Assembly: GCF_000297395.2 (NCBI RefSeq)
Contig: NZ_HF570108.1
Span: 138,321-202,320 of the forward strand
Source: Micromonospora lupini str. Lupac 08
Lineage (GTDB): Bacteria > Actinomycetota > Actinomycetes > Mycobacteriales > Micromonosporaceae
Direction: 5' to 3'
DNA length: 64,000 nt
Of this stretch, positions 54,363 to 62,545 are shown piece by piece. The position numbers and the translations under genes were made by a program. Position 1 is the first letter of the stretch. Each line of letters begins with the position of its first letter. The notes under the pieces are model-generated. The model searched no databases, was not told the origin of the DNA, and worked only from the letters and a program-made list of their open reading frames with translations.

Positions 54363-55496
54363 ATGGCTGCTGGGGAGACGTCGTTCAGCGGGATGCGTGG
54401 CCTGGCCGCGGTCCCGTCGTACGTCGTCATGCAGCCGACGACCCTCTGCAATCTCGACTGCGCCTACTGCTACCTGCCGTTTCGGGCCGCTGACCGGCGG
54501 ATGTCGGTGCCGGTGGCCGAGGCGGTGGCGGCGGCGGTCAACCCGTGGGCGGCGGCCGGTCGCTTCTCCGTCGTGTGGCACGGCGGCGAGCCGCTGGCCG
54601 CCGGTCGGGAGCACCTGGCCGACCTGATCGCGCCCTTCGGGCCCGAGGTCGAGCACCACGTGCAGACGAACGCGACGCTCATCGACGACGAGTGGTGCGA
54701 CTTCTTCGCCCGGCACGAGGTGCGGGTGAGCGTGAGCGTGGACGGGCCGGCCGAACGCAACGGCGACCGGGTCAACCGTGGTGGTCAGCCGGCGTACGAC
54801 CGGATCCTGCGCGGTGTGGCGGCGCTGCGCCGGCACGGGCTGCCCTTCTCCGCGCTGGCCGTGGTGTCCCGGCCGGCGCCGGGGCTCGCCGCCGAGCTGT
54901 ACGACTACTTCCTCGGGCTGGGCTGCGACGTGCTGGGCATCAACATCGAGGAGACTGAGGGGGTCAACACCCGCGACAACAGCCATGACCCGGCGGCGGT
55001 GACGGCGTTCTGGGCGGAGTTGGTGTCGGCCTGGCGTAAGGAGCCCCGGATCCACCTGCGCGAGGTCGAGTGGTCACTGCGGTACGCGGCGGCGGTGCTC
55101 GACGGCGCTGCGGACGGCGTGTTGCCCCGTCGGCTGGACCCGATCCCGACGATCGGGCACGACGGCTCGGTGACCGTGCTCTCTCCGGAGCTGGCCGGCT
55201 TCACCTCCCCGCACTACGGCGACTTCAGCAGCGGGAACGTGCTGGCCACCCCACTGGCCCGGATCCTGGCGGACGCGGCGTCGACGCCCTGGGTGGGCGA
55301 GTTCCTCACGGGCGTGGAGGCGTGTCGGGCGTCGTGCCCGTACTTCGGCTTCTGTGGCGGCGGTCATGCCGCCAACCGTTACTTCGAGCTGGGGCGTTTT
55401 GACGGTACGGAGACCGAGCACTGCCGCAACAGCAAGATCCGCCTATTGGAGGGAGTGTTGGAGCATGCCCGAGACCACCAGTCACCGGCGGCCTGA
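54363..55496 (+). CDS. Radical SAM RiPP maturase with SPASM-like C-terminus (AmcB-like)
   Basis: A 377-aa radical SAM enzyme. The CX3CX2C cluster motif is CNLDCAYC (Cys29, 33, 36). VWHGGEPLAAG, VQTNATLID, VSVSVDGPAERNGDRVNRGG and GINIEETEGVN follow the barrel. The C-terminus has a SPASM-like Cys set (CRASCPYFGFCGGGHAAN, then EHC) for auxiliary iron-sulfur binding. Similar actinobacterial enzymes make cyclophane crosslinks in peptides. The start is ATG 54363 (GTG 54360 is adjacent) with GGAGG 6 nt upstream. It overlaps the precursor gene by 32 nt. Confidence 0.9.
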   Translation: MAAGETSFSGMRGLAAVPSYVVMQPTTLCNLDCAYCYLPFRAADRRMSVPVAEAVAAAVNPWAAAGRFSVVWHGGEPLAAGREHLADLIAPFGPEVEHHVQTNATLIDDEWCDFFARHEVRVSVSVDGPAERNGDRVNRGGQPAYDRILRGVAALRRHGLPFSALAVVSRPAPGLAAELYDYFLGLGCDVLGINIEETEGVNTRDNSHDPAAVTAFWAELVSAWRKEPRIHLREVEWSLRYAAAVLDGAADGVLPRRLDPIPTIGHDGSVTVLSPELAGFTSPHYGDFSSGNVLATPLARILADAASTPWVGEFLTGVEACRASCPYFGFCGGGHAANRYFELGRFDGTETEHCRNSKIRLLEGVLEHARDHQSPAA

Positions 55497-55701
55497 GCGC
55501 GAAGCGGACGACGCCCCGGACGGAGTCACCGAGCGGGTGCGGGAGGCCGCCCCCGGGCTCGTAGCGCTGCTTCAGGAGGCCGAGGACGCGCGGAGGCTGC
55601 GGGCGGAGGTGTCGGGCGGAGACGGCGTCAGCGCGGTCTGCGCCTGGAACCACTTCGAGAACATCCCGACCTTCTACAACTGGAACAACCGCCCGCGCTG
55701 A
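55465..55701 (+). CDS. RiPP precursor peptide, aromatic/Asn-rich core (AmcA-like)
   Basis: A 78-aa precursor. The leader (about residues 1-58) is acidic and helical; the C-terminus, AWNHFENIPTFYNWNNRPR, has four aromatic-x-x motifs, WNH (61-63), FEN (64-66), FYN (70-72) and WNN (73-75). In three-residue cyclophane RiPPs the enzyme joins an aromatic ring carbon to the beta-carbon of residue three. The ATG at 55465 lies inside the maturase 3' end, with GGAGGGAG 9 nt upstream. No protease or transporter is nearby. A TGATCA-type inverted repeat follows. Confidence 0.82.
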   Translation: MPETTSHRRPEREADDAPDGVTERVREAAPGLVALLQEAEDARRLRAEVSGGDGVSAVCAWNHFENIPTFYNWNNRPR

Positions 55702-55710
55702 GGTCGACCG

Positions 55711-55766
55711 TGATCAGGGGCCTGTCGACCGGTCGGAGTGACCTCCGGTCAGGGCAGGCCCCTGAT
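55711..55766. repeat. TGATCA-ended inverted repeat after the RiPP precursor
   Basis: Twelve-bp perfect arms (55713-55724 and 55755-55766), with further internal pairing around ACCGG/CCGGT. It begins 9 nt after the precursor stop and opens with TGATCA. Probably a terminator. Confidence 0.65.
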
Positions 55767-55842
55767 GATCGGCACCGATCTCGCTCCCGATGGGCACATG
55801 CGTGAGCACGCGGGCGTCACCGCGTGCTCAGCTGTCGAGAGG

Positions 55843-56058
55843 TCAGCGGGTCGGTCGGACCCAGGGATCCGGGTCGTCGTCCGCGTGATTCTCATCATCG
55901 TCGTCGACGAACTCTTTTGAGTCGTCGTCGAAGTGGTGCTCAGACTTACCAGCACCCGCCAGTTCGCGCTGCAAGGCGGTGAGGTCGGTGTTCGGGGAGT
56001 GGTACTTCAACTCCCGGGCCACCTTCGTCTGCTTGGCCTTAGCACGGCCGCGCCCCAT
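55843..56058 (-). CDS. DUF3073 family protein
   Basis: A 71-aa actinobacterial DUF3073 protein. It starts MGRGRAKAKQTKVARELKYH, then SPNTDLTALQRELAG; an acidic Asp/Glu tail follows. It is probably nucleic-acid-binding at the basic N-terminus; the function is unknown. GAGGGGG precedes ATG 56058 at good spacing. It often lies near pur or bldC genes in actinobacteria, as here. Confidence 0.9.
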   Translation of the reverse strand: MGRGRAKAKQTKVARELKYHSPNTDLTALQRELAGAGKSEHHFDDDSKEFVDDDDENHADDDPDPWVRPTR

Positions 56059-56242
56059 GGCTCGACCCCCTCGCACAGAATGCGGGGCAGCCCGAAGGCG
56101 GGCCCCGATGACGTCAGGCATCTCTCGTGGCTCTTACGGTACATGGGGATGCCATCGTTCGGCACCTCGGGTTACCGTCGGCCGGCTCTGCGCGTCGCGG
56201 CGATCCGGCCGTCACCCAGTGTACCTGGTAAGGAGCGGAACG

Positions 56243-56365
56243 ATGAGCACCCGTGACACCGGACAAAACATGCCAAACTTGACCCGGCCTCAGCTTACCG
56301 AGATCGAGCGGCGCGGGAGGCCCGGAGGCGGATCCCGGTCGATCCGCCTCCGCCTCCTCAGGTGA
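56243..56365 (+). CDS. Small ORF, 40 aa, with excellent Shine-Dalgarno
   Basis: MSTRDTGQNMPNLTRPQLTE begins a 40-aa peptide with a basic end. AAGGAGCGG lies 8 nt before the ATG, better than many genes here. The last third overlaps the terminator hairpin of the convergent dehydrogenase gene, and the stops of the two are adjacent (56365 and 56366). I do not recognise it. It could be a real small protein or chance. Confidence 0.45.
   Translation: MSTRDTGQNMPNLTRPQLTEIERRGRPGGGSRSIRLRLLR
56323..56352 (-). terminator. Terminator of the amino-acid dehydrogenase gene
   Basis: A perfect 12-bp stem (56323-56334 with 56341-56352) with a 6-nt loop lies just past the minus-strand stop. It is inside the 40-aa ORF. 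Confidence 0.8.
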
Positions 56366-57448
56366 TCAGCGCAGGTGGATCGTGCGCAGGCGACCGACCT
56401 CGGCCATCCGACGCTCGGCCAGCCGGTCCGCGGCCACCGCCGGCGGCACGCCCTCGGCGTCAGCCAGGTGCAGGATCTCGCGGGTCGTGTCGTAGATCCG
56501 GGTGGCCCGCAGCTTCGCCCGCTCGAAGTTGAAGCCCTCGATCTCGTCTGCCACCTGGATCACGCCGCCGGCGTTGACCACGTAGTCCGGGGTGTAGAGG
56601 ATGCCCCGGTCGGCCAGCAGCTTCTCGATGCCCGGGTGCGCGAGCTGGTTGTTCGCCGCTCCGGTCACCACCTTCGCGCGCAGCGCCGGCACCGAGTCGT
56701 CGTTCAGCGCGCCGCCCAGCGCGCACGGGGCGTACACGTCGATGTCCGCCGCGACAAGCGCGGTGGCGTCGTCGACCAGGGTTACCTGCGGGTGGTTCGC
56801 GCGTACCCAGGCCAGGGCCTTCGGGTTGACGTCGGTGGCGACCACCTCGGCGCCGTCCTCCAGCAGGTGCCCGGTCAGGTACTTGCCGACCTTGCCGAGG
56901 CCCGCCACGCCTACGCGCCGGCCGCGCAGGCTCGGCGCGCCCCAGACGTGCTCGGCGGCGGCCCGCATCCCCTGAAAGACGCCCCACGCGGTAAGGATCG
57001 AGGAGTCTCCGGCGCCGCCGTGCTCCACGCTGCGGCCGGTCACGTACCGGGTCTCGCGGGCGATGATGTCCATGTCGGCCACGTAGGTGCCGACGTCGCA
57101 GGCGGTGTAGTAGCGGCCGGCAAGCGACTCCACGAAGCGGCCGTACGCGCGCAGCAGCGCCTCGCTCTTGATCTGCTCCGGGTCGCCCCAGATGACGGCC
57201 TTGCCGCCGCCCAGGTCCAGCCCGGCGAGAGCGTTCTTGTACGCCATTCCGCGGGACAGATCGAGCACGTCGGCGAGCGCGTCGTCCTCGCTGTCGTACG
57301 GGTAGAAGCGGGTGCCGCCGAGCGCGGGCCCCAGCGCGGTGGAGTAGATCCCGATGATCGCCTTCAGGCCGCTCTGCTTGTCCTGGCAGAAGACGACCTG
57401 TTCGTGACCTGTCGATCCCGGATCGTCGGTGCTCGCGAATACGCCCAT
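56366..57448 (-). CDS. Glu/Leu/Phe/Val dehydrogenase (valine/leucine dehydrogenase type)
   Basis: A 360-aa NAD-dependent amino-acid dehydrogenase. [22 protein letters not shown] and the catalytic Lys in [18 protein letters not shown] are conserved. [12 protein letters not shown] is the dinucleotide loop. [23 protein letters not shown] and [10 protein letters not shown] also fit. Branched-chain substrate preference (valine dehydrogenase) is typical of actinobacterial members and links to methyl-malonyl precursors. ATG 57448 has AGGAG 7 nt upstream. It is divergent from the gene at 57642. Confidence 0.92.
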   Translation of the reverse strand: MGVFASTDDPGSTGHEQVVFCQDKQSGLKAIIGIYSTALGPALGGTRFYPYDSEDDALADVLDLSRGMAYKNALAGLDLGGGKAVIWGDPEQIKSEALLRAYGRFVESLAGRYYTACDVGTYVADMDIIARETRYVTGRSVEHGGAGDSSILTAWGVFQGMRAAAEHVWGAPSLRGRRVGVAGLGKVGKYLTGHLLEDGAEVVATDVNPKALAWVRANHPQVTLVDDATALVAADIDVYAPCALGGALNDDSVPALRAKVVTGAANNQLAHPGIEKLLADRGILYTPDYVVNAGGVIQVADEIEGFNFERAKLRATRIYDTTREILHLADAEGVPPAVAADRLAERRMAEVGRLRTIHLR

Positions 57449-57641
57449 GACTGGCTCCTGAGTGGTGTGCGTTCCTTGTGGGACGCGGACCTGGTGGACC
57501 CCGGCGGGGATGCTGCCGGTGCGGTCGAGCCTAGTATCGGCCGCCGTACGACCGCCCGACGTGCCGCCGCCGTCCCACGTTGCGGCGCGCATGGTCCGGC
57601 CGCTGGGCGCGTACGAGAGCGGTTCGTGGGAGGATCGCGCG

Positions 57642-58481
57642 GTGCCGTCGCTCTTCGCTTCTTACCTGCGCGTGTACGAGCCGCTGACCGCCTTCGACCG
57701 GGACCGGCAGAGCTACTGGCGCCGCTACGTCTCGGAAGGGCGGGCGGTCGCCCCGGTCGAGGGCCCCGGCCGCCAGCGCACGGCGGTGATCGAGGCGCTG
57801 GGCGCGGGCTGGACCCGGCTGCCGGACCTGCCCGAGGAGGCGTACGTCCTGGAGACGGACGACGGCCTGCTGGTCTGCCCCTGGAACCTGCGCATCCGGG
57901 TCGCCGAGGCGGCGCTCAACGCCCGCGACGGGGTGCCCTCGGTGCTCGCCGACGCGTTCGTGCCGCCGGTGCTCGCCGGGCAGGCCAGGGCGGTCGTCGA
58001 CGACTGGCGCAGCGGTGCCCGGGTGCTGGAGCACGGGGTTCCCCGGGTGCACGAGCAGATCGCCACCTGGGGCGTACCGCTGCGGTGGTTCGTGCTCTTC
58101 GACCCGGCGGAACGGGATCAGGTCACCGAGCCGGGCCGGCGGGCGCTGCGCTACCGGACGGAGATCTCCAAGGCCCGTCGCCGCTCCTCGCGGGCGCTGT
58201 CGGTGCTGCGCAAGTCGGTGGGCGAGGCGCCGATCACCGAGGCGGTGGAGGAGGCGGCCCGCTGGCTGGAGGAGTTCCACCCGCGTTCGGTGGTGGAGCT
58301 GGACTACGGCGGCCTGGTCGACCTGCTCTCCGACGAGACCCTGGCCGCGGACGACTCGCCGGAGCTGGTCGCCGGTGGCCTTGCCGGGTTGGCGCGCGGC
58401 GAGGCCGAGGAGGCGTCCGCCGCGTACGACAAGCTGGTGGCCCGCTGGCGTGCCGTACAGCTGCTGGAGCGGTGCAACTAA
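57642..58481 (+). CDS. Hypothetical protein, 279 aa, actinobacterial conserved
   Basis: I do not recognise a defined function. It begins [25 protein letters not shown]. It has helical acidic segments, a middle [24 protein letters not shown] stretch, and a C-terminal region ([23 protein letters not shown]). No membrane segment or signal is seen. The gene is common upstream of bldC. GTG 57642 has GGGAGGA at 6-7 nt; ATG 57591 would add 17 residues. Confidence 0.75.
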   Translation: MPSLFASYLRVYEPLTAFDRDRQSYWRRYVSEGRAVAPVEGPGRQRTAVIEALGAGWTRLPDLPEEAYVLETDDGLLVCPWNLRIRVAEAALNARDGVPSVLADAFVPPVLAGQARAVVDDWRSGARVLEHGVPRVHEQIATWGVPLRWFVLFDPAERDQVTEPGRRALRYRTEISKARRRSSRALSVLRKSVGEAPITEAVEEAARWLEEFHPRSVVELDYGGLVDLLSDETLAADDSPELVAGGLAGLARGEAEEASAAYDKLVARWRAVQLLERCN

Positions 58482-58732
58482 CGCATTTCGCCCTTAGGAG
58501 CGCTCCCAAGGCGAGGTGTGCTCGTAGTTGACGCATCACGAACCGTGATCATGAGTCCGAATAAGGTAGTTTCTGCCGTGTAAAAGTCGTAAAAATCGGG
58601 CATGGTTCATCCGTCCGTCTAGGGACCTTCATCCGTTCGGCCCATGTCGGACATCGGGGACTAGCCGGACCATGGGAGACGCGTCGGCCGGCGGGACCCC
58701 GGCCGATGTCTATACATGTGGAGGAGTGACCG

Positions 58733-58942
58733 ATGGCATCGCGAACGCACGAACCAGAGCCGCTACTCACGCCGGCCGAGGTGGCGTCGATGTTCCGTGT
58801 CGACCCGAAGACGGTGACCCGGTGGGCGAAGGCGGGCAAGCTCAGTGCCATCCGCACCTTGGGTGGCCACCGTCGATACCGCGAGTCGGAGGTCAGGGCG
58901 CTGTTGCAGGGTCAGATCCCGCAGCAGCGGCAGGGCGACTGA
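58733..58942 (+). CDS. bldC: BldC-type developmental regulator (MerR-like)
   Basis: A 69-aa protein, essentially only the winged helix-turn-helix: PLLTPAEVASMFRVDPKTVTRWAKAGKLSAIRTLGGHRRYRESEVRALLQG. It matches BldC, a small MerR-like protein that binds DNA head-to-tail at direct repeats and delays development in Streptomyces. GGAGGAG precedes ATG 58733. A TATACAT sequence 24 nt upstream could be a -10. A clear terminator follows. Confidence 0.94.
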   Translation: MASRTHEPEPLLTPAEVASMFRVDPKTVTRWAKAGKLSAIRTLGGHRRYRESEVRALLQGQIPQQRQGD

Positions 58943-58963
58943 GCCGGTACGAGTTTTTTCGGT

Positions 58964-58995
58964 AAAGGGCGGTGGATCTCGGTCCGCCGCCCTTT
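58964..58995 (+). terminator. bldC terminator
   Basis: A 13-bp stem with one G-U pair (58964-58976 with 58983-58995), 6-nt loop, ending in TTT, begins 22 nt after the bldC stop. Confidence 0.85.
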
Positions 58996-59038
58996 GTCGT
59001 GCCCGCGGTTTGTCGTGCCCGCGGTTTGTCGTGCCCGC
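58993..59038 (+). repeat. 16-bp tandem repeats after bldC
   Basis: Two full 16-bp copies (58993-59008, 59009-59024) and a partial third (59025-59038) of TTTGTCGTGCCCGCGG. The first overlaps the terminator tail. They end just before the convergent PPOX gene stop. Confidence 0.8.
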
Positions 59039-59040
59039 CC

Positions 59041-59430
59041 TCAGCGCTGCCCCTCGGTCAACGTGACCCGGATGCCGACCGTGCCACCCTCGCCCCGGCG
59101 CAGCCGGCTGCCGAGCAGGCTCAGGCGGCCGATCAGCCGGTACTTGTGCTTGAGCAGGTCGCGTACCCGGCCCGTGTCGCGGCCACCGTAGAGGGTCGCG
59201 TGAGCGGGCACCTCCGCCCCGTGCGGCCGGCCCCGGACGTCGCACGGCGCCACTGTCACCTCGCCGTTGTGGCGGATCCGCTTCACCTTCCCCGAGTCGG
59301 CCCGGGTCCAGACGGCCAACGCCTCACCGTCGCGGACCGCCCAGACCGGGGTCGGCACCGCCCGACCGTCCTTGCGGAAGGTCGTGAGCAGGAGGTACTT
59401 CTCAGCCGACAGCCGGTCCAGCGTGGTCAC
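59041..59430 (-). CDS. PPOX-class F420-dependent oxidoreductase-like protein
   Basis: A 129-aa split-barrel protein. The pattern TTLDRLSAEKYLLLTTFRKDGRAVPTPVWAVRDG with WTRADSGKVKRIRHNGEVTVAPCDVRG is that of the PPOX-class F420-dependent family (TIGR03666-like). Cofactor and substrate are not visible from sequence. GTG 59430 matches the family start. It is divergent from the methyltransferase gene. Confidence 0.87.
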   Translation of the reverse strand: MTTLDRLSAEKYLLLTTFRKDGRAVPTPVWAVRDGEALAVWTRADSGKVKRIRHNGEVTVAPCDVRGRPHGAEVPAHATLYGGRDTGRVRDLLKHKYRLIGRLSLLGSRLRRGEGGTVGIRVTLTEGQR

Positions 59431-59484
59431 GCCGCCAGGATACGGCCGCTGCGGGCCACGCAGTGGCCGGATAGCGTGAACCCC

Positions 59485-60264
59485 GTGACGGGGGAGCCTC
59501 TTATCGGTGACGTGGTCGGTGAACTGCTGCGGGACGCGCTCGCCGTGGCCACCGGTGTCGGACCGCGGCCCATGGTCGGCGGGCGACTGCCCCGGCCGGT
59601 CATCGAGATCATCGAACGCGACGACGGCCTGATCAACGGTGCCCCGGCCGCGCACTACCTCGACGGGCCGGCCGACTGGCAGCCCTACGACCACCGGGCC
59701 GTCGACCGGGCCCGGGGCGAGACGCTTGACGTCGGCACCGGGGCCGGCCGGATCGCGCTGCTGCTCCAGGAGCGCGGCGTGCCGGTCACCGGGCTGGACA
59801 CGTCGGCGGGCGCGCTCGCGGTCAGCCGCCGTCGCGGCGTACGACGGCTGGTGCACGGCACGGTGGACACGCACGTCGCCGACGGCCAGCGGTACGACAC
59901 GTTCCTGCTGCTCGGCAACAACCTCGGGCTGTTCGAGGGCCGGGAGCGGGCGCCCGGGTTCCTGGCCGCCCTCGCCGCGCTGGCCCGACCGGGGGCGCAG
60001 ATCATCGCGCACGGCACCAACCCGTACGGCACGCGCGATCCGCTGCACACCGGCTATCACGAGCGCAACCGCCGCCGGGGCCGGCTCGGTGGCCAGCTGC
60101 GACTACGGCTGCGCTACCGGGAGCTGGGCACCGAGTGGTTCGACTACCTGGTCTGCTCGCCGGACGAGTTCGCCGAGCTGGTGCACGGCAGCGCCTGGCG
60201 GCTGACCGATGTGGACGACCGCGACGCCCCCTACTACCTCGCCACCCTGCGCCTCGCCGACTGA
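59485..60264 (+). CDS. Class I SAM-dependent methyltransferase
   Basis: A 259-aa protein. The SAM-binding motif I is TLDVGTGAGRIALLLQERG, and motif II is VTGLDTSAGAL. VRRLVHGTVDTHV and TFLLLGNNLGLFEG follow. The C-terminal domain (RNRRRGRLGGQLRLRLRYRE) is not family-specific. The substrate is unknown. GTG 59485 is chosen; GTG 59476 is in frame, and neither has a Shine-Dalgarno. An 18-bp palindrome terminates it. Confidence 0.85.
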   Translation: MTGEPLIGDVVGELLRDALAVATGVGPRPMVGGRLPRPVIEIIERDDGLINGAPAAHYLDGPADWQPYDHRAVDRARGETLDVGTGAGRIALLLQERGVPVTGLDTSAGALAVSRRRGVRRLVHGTVDTHVADGQRYDTFLLLGNNLGLFEGRERAPGFLAALAALARPGAQIIAHGTNPYGTRDPLHTGYHERNRRRGRLGGQLRLRLRYRELGTEWFDYLVCSPDEFAELVHGSAWRLTDVDDRDAPYYLATLRLAD

Positions 60265-60268
60265 TCGG

Positions 60269-60305
60269 AGAGGGGGCCCTCGTCGACTCGACGAGGGCCC
60301 CCTCT
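60269..60305. terminator. Long perfect palindrome, convergent terminator
   Basis: Eighteen-bp arms around a single centre base (60269-60286 and 60288-60305), effectively a 16-bp stem with a 5-nt loop, lie between convergent genes. Confidence 0.85.
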
Positions 60306-60313
60306 GCGGCGGA

Positions 60314-60616
60314 TCAGACCTGGACGGTCGGGGTCAGCTCCTCGGGCGGGAGACCGCCATCGCCGTCGACCACCTCGTCGGGGGTGCCGTCCTCGTCGAT
60401 GTCGACCATGGTGATGTCCACCTTGCCGTCACCGTCGGTGTCGAACTGGAACAGGTCGGCCTTGCCGTCGCCGTCGGTGTCCACCACCCACACGTCGGTC
60501 TTGCCGTCGTTGTTGGTGTCGGCGCGCAGCAGGTCGACCCGCTCGTCGCCCCGGGTCTCCACGATCTCGGAGTCGGTGCTCTCCCCGGTGGTGACGCTCT
60601 CCGGTGCCTGGCTCAT
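60314..60616 (-). CDS. Small acidic protein with DxDxDG calcium-loop repeats
   Basis: A 100-aa acidic protein. From about residue 30 it has four loops of the type DTNNDGKTDV, DTDGDGKADL, DTDGDGKVDI and DIDEDGTPDE. These match calcium-binding EF-hand/dockerin-like or thrombospondin-3-like loops. Unlike most such proteins, no signal peptide is seen in the 28-residue N-terminus. Calcium or scaffold function is inference. GGGAAGGA lies about 10 nt before ATG 60616. Confidence 0.8.
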   Translation of the reverse strand: MSQAPESVTTGESTDSEIVETRGDERVDLLRADTNNDGKTDVWVVDTDGDGKADLFQFDTDGDGKVDITMVDIDEDGTPDEVVDGDGGLPPEELTPTVQV

Positions 60617-60793
60617 CTCGATGCGGTCCTTCCCTCGGTTGACAGGCCGTACGTACCCGATCGCGCGCTCCCCCACGCATGGGCGGGGTCGTCGTGCTGT
60701 CTAGGGTCGCACCATGAGCGAGCGGAGCGGACCGGGCATCCGGGCCGGCGTGGCGGGGACCCCGCGCGCCACCGGGGCGGACAGGGAGGCGTG

Positions 60794-61651
60794 ATGAACG
60801 ATCGTTTCGTGGTCGTCGGTGCGGGCACGATGGGGCTCGGCATCGCGTACGTGGCGGCCGGGGCCGGGCACTCCGTCGAGCTGGTCGAGGTGGACGCGGC
60901 CCGGGGCGCGACAGCGCTGACCCGGCTCGCCGACCTGTGGGAGCGGGCGGTGCAGCGCGGCAAGCTGACCGCCGACGAGGCCGCCGCGAACCGGCAGCGG
61001 GTGACCCTGCGCCCGAGCCTCGCCGACGTCGCCCCCGCTCCGGAGGTGATCGTGGAGGCGGTGCCGGAGCGGCTGGACCTCAAGCGGACGGTGCTGCGGG
61101 ACGCCGCCACCCTGAGCCCGGCCCTGCTCGCGAGCAACACGTCGAGCATCGCCATCGGCGAGTTGGCCGCGGGCCTGGACGCGCCCGAGCGCTTCCTCGG
61201 CCTGCACTTCTTCAACCCGGTCTGGGCGATGGCGCTGCTGGAGATCGTGGTCGGCCCGGCCACCGCCGAGGAGACCACCGCGGCGGCCGTCGCGCTCGCC
61301 GGCCGGCTCGGCAAGGACCCCGTCGTCGTACGCGACCTGCCCGGCTTCGCCACCTCCCGGCTCGGGGTCACCCTCGGCCTGGAGGCGATCAGGATGGTCG
61401 CCGATCAGGTGGCCAGCCCGGCCGACATCGACAAGGCGATGGTGCTTGGCTACCGGCACCCGATCGGGCCGCTGGAACTCACCGACCTGGTCGGCCTGGA
61501 CGTGCGGCTGGACATCGCCCGCACCCTCCAGGCCGCGTACGGGGACCGCTTCGCGCCGCCGGAGCTGCTGGTGGAGATGGTGGCCGCCGGGCGGCTGGGC
61601 AAGAAGTCGGGGCACGGCTTCTACCACTGGGAAGACGGTGTGAAGCGGTGA
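60794..61651 (+). CDS. 3-hydroxyacyl-CoA dehydrogenase
   Basis: A 285-aa NAD-dependent enzyme of beta-oxidation or butanoate-type metabolism. FVVVGAGTMGLGIAYVAAGAG binds NAD, ASNTSSIAIGEL supplies the catalytic Ser/Asn region, and GLHFFNPVWAMALLEIV the catalytic His. RLGKKSGHGFYHWED ends the C-terminal domain. The length is that of the mono-functional PaaH/HBD type. GGGAGG precedes ATG 60794. An enoyl-CoA hydratase follows after 84 nt. Confidence 0.93.
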   Translation: MNDRFVVVGAGTMGLGIAYVAAGAGHSVELVEVDAARGATALTRLADLWERAVQRGKLTADEAAANRQRVTLRPSLADVAPAPEVIVEAVPERLDLKRTVLRDAATLSPALLASNTSSIAIGELAAGLDAPERFLGLHFFNPVWAMALLEIVVGPATAEETTAAAVALAGRLGKDPVVVRDLPGFATSRLGVTLGLEAIRMVADQVASPADIDKAMVLGYRHPIGPLELTDLVGLDVRLDIARTLQAAYGDRFAPPELLVEMVAAGRLGKKSGHGFYHWEDGVKR

Positions 61652-61735
61652 GCGCGGTCGTCGACGGAGGGTGGGCACGGTGAGCGCGAGGAGTGAGCTT
61701 GCGAGCCCCGCAGTCGCGAACGGAGAGTGGGCACG

Positions 61736-62479
61736 GTGAGTGGGTTGCGGATCGAGGAGCGGCCGGATCGGCTCGTGGTGACGCTGGCCCGGCCGGAGAA
61801 GCGCAACGCCATCGACGCCGACCTGATCGCCGAGCTGCACCAGGTCTGCGCCGAGTTGGAGGCGCACCCCCGGCTGCTGCTGTTGACCGGCGGCGCGGAG
61901 GGCATCTTCGCCGGGGGCGCCGACATCGGTCAGCTCCGCGAGCGGGGCCGCACCGACGCCCTCGCGGCGATCAACTCCGCCGCCTTCGCGCGCATCCGGG
62001 CGCTGCCGATGCCGAGCGTGGCCGCCGTCGACGGCCCGGCGCTGGGCGGTGGCGCGGAGCTGGCGTACGCCTGCGATCTGCGGGTGTGCACGGCGCGGGC
62101 GGTCTTCGGTCAGCCGGAGGTGCGGTTGGGCATTCTGGCCGGCGCCGGCGCGACCCACCGGCTGCCCGCCCTCGTCGGCGAGGGCCGGGCCAAGGAGCTG
62201 CTGTTCACGGGCCGGCGGGTGGACGCCGCCGAGGCGTTGCGGATCGGCCTGGTGAACCGGGTGGTGGACGAACCCGGCGAGCTGCTGGCGGTGGCGCACG
62301 GGCTGCTGGACGAGATGGCACAGGGCTCGGCGCTGGCGTTGCGGCTCACCAAGCTGGCGGTGGACGCACCCGCCGCCGCACATCCGCAGCTCGACCTGGT
62401 CAGCCAGGCGGTCCTCTTCGAGGACGAGGAGAAGCACCGCCGCATGACCGAGTTCCTGGAGCGCCGCCGGGCCCGCTGA
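61736..62479 (+). CDS. Enoyl-CoA hydratase/isomerase family protein
   Basis: A 247-aa crotonase-fold protein. RPEKRNAIDADLI is followed by the oxyanion motif FAGGADIGQL and VDGPALGGGAELAYACDLRV. AVFGQPEVRLGILAGAGATHRLP holds the active-site Glu/Gly region. It probably hydrates enoyl-CoA or isomerises it in line with the adjacent dehydrogenase. GTG 61736 has GGAGAG 8 nt upstream; GTG 61727 is also in frame. A hairpin follows. Confidence 0.92.
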   Translation: MSGLRIEERPDRLVVTLARPEKRNAIDADLIAELHQVCAELEAHPRLLLLTGGAEGIFAGGADIGQLRERGRTDALAAINSAAFARIRALPMPSVAAVDGPALGGGAELAYACDLRVCTARAVFGQPEVRLGILAGAGATHRLPALVGEGRAKELLFTGRRVDAAEALRIGLVNRVVDEPGELLAVAHGLLDEMAQGSALALRLTKLAVDAPAAAHPQLDLVSQAVLFEDEEKHRRMTEFLERRRAR

Positions 62480-62493
62480 CGCGGTGACACGGA

Positions 62494-62527
62494 ACGGCCG
62501 CACCGGCTCCGAAGCCGGTGCGGCCGT
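62494..62527. terminator. Bidirectional terminator, enoyl-CoA hydratase and substrate-binding-protein genes
   Basis: A perfect 15-bp stem (62494-62508 with 62513-62527) with a CCGA loop lies between convergent genes. Confidence 0.85.
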
Positions 62528-62545
62528 CGCGGTCCGCGGTGGTGC

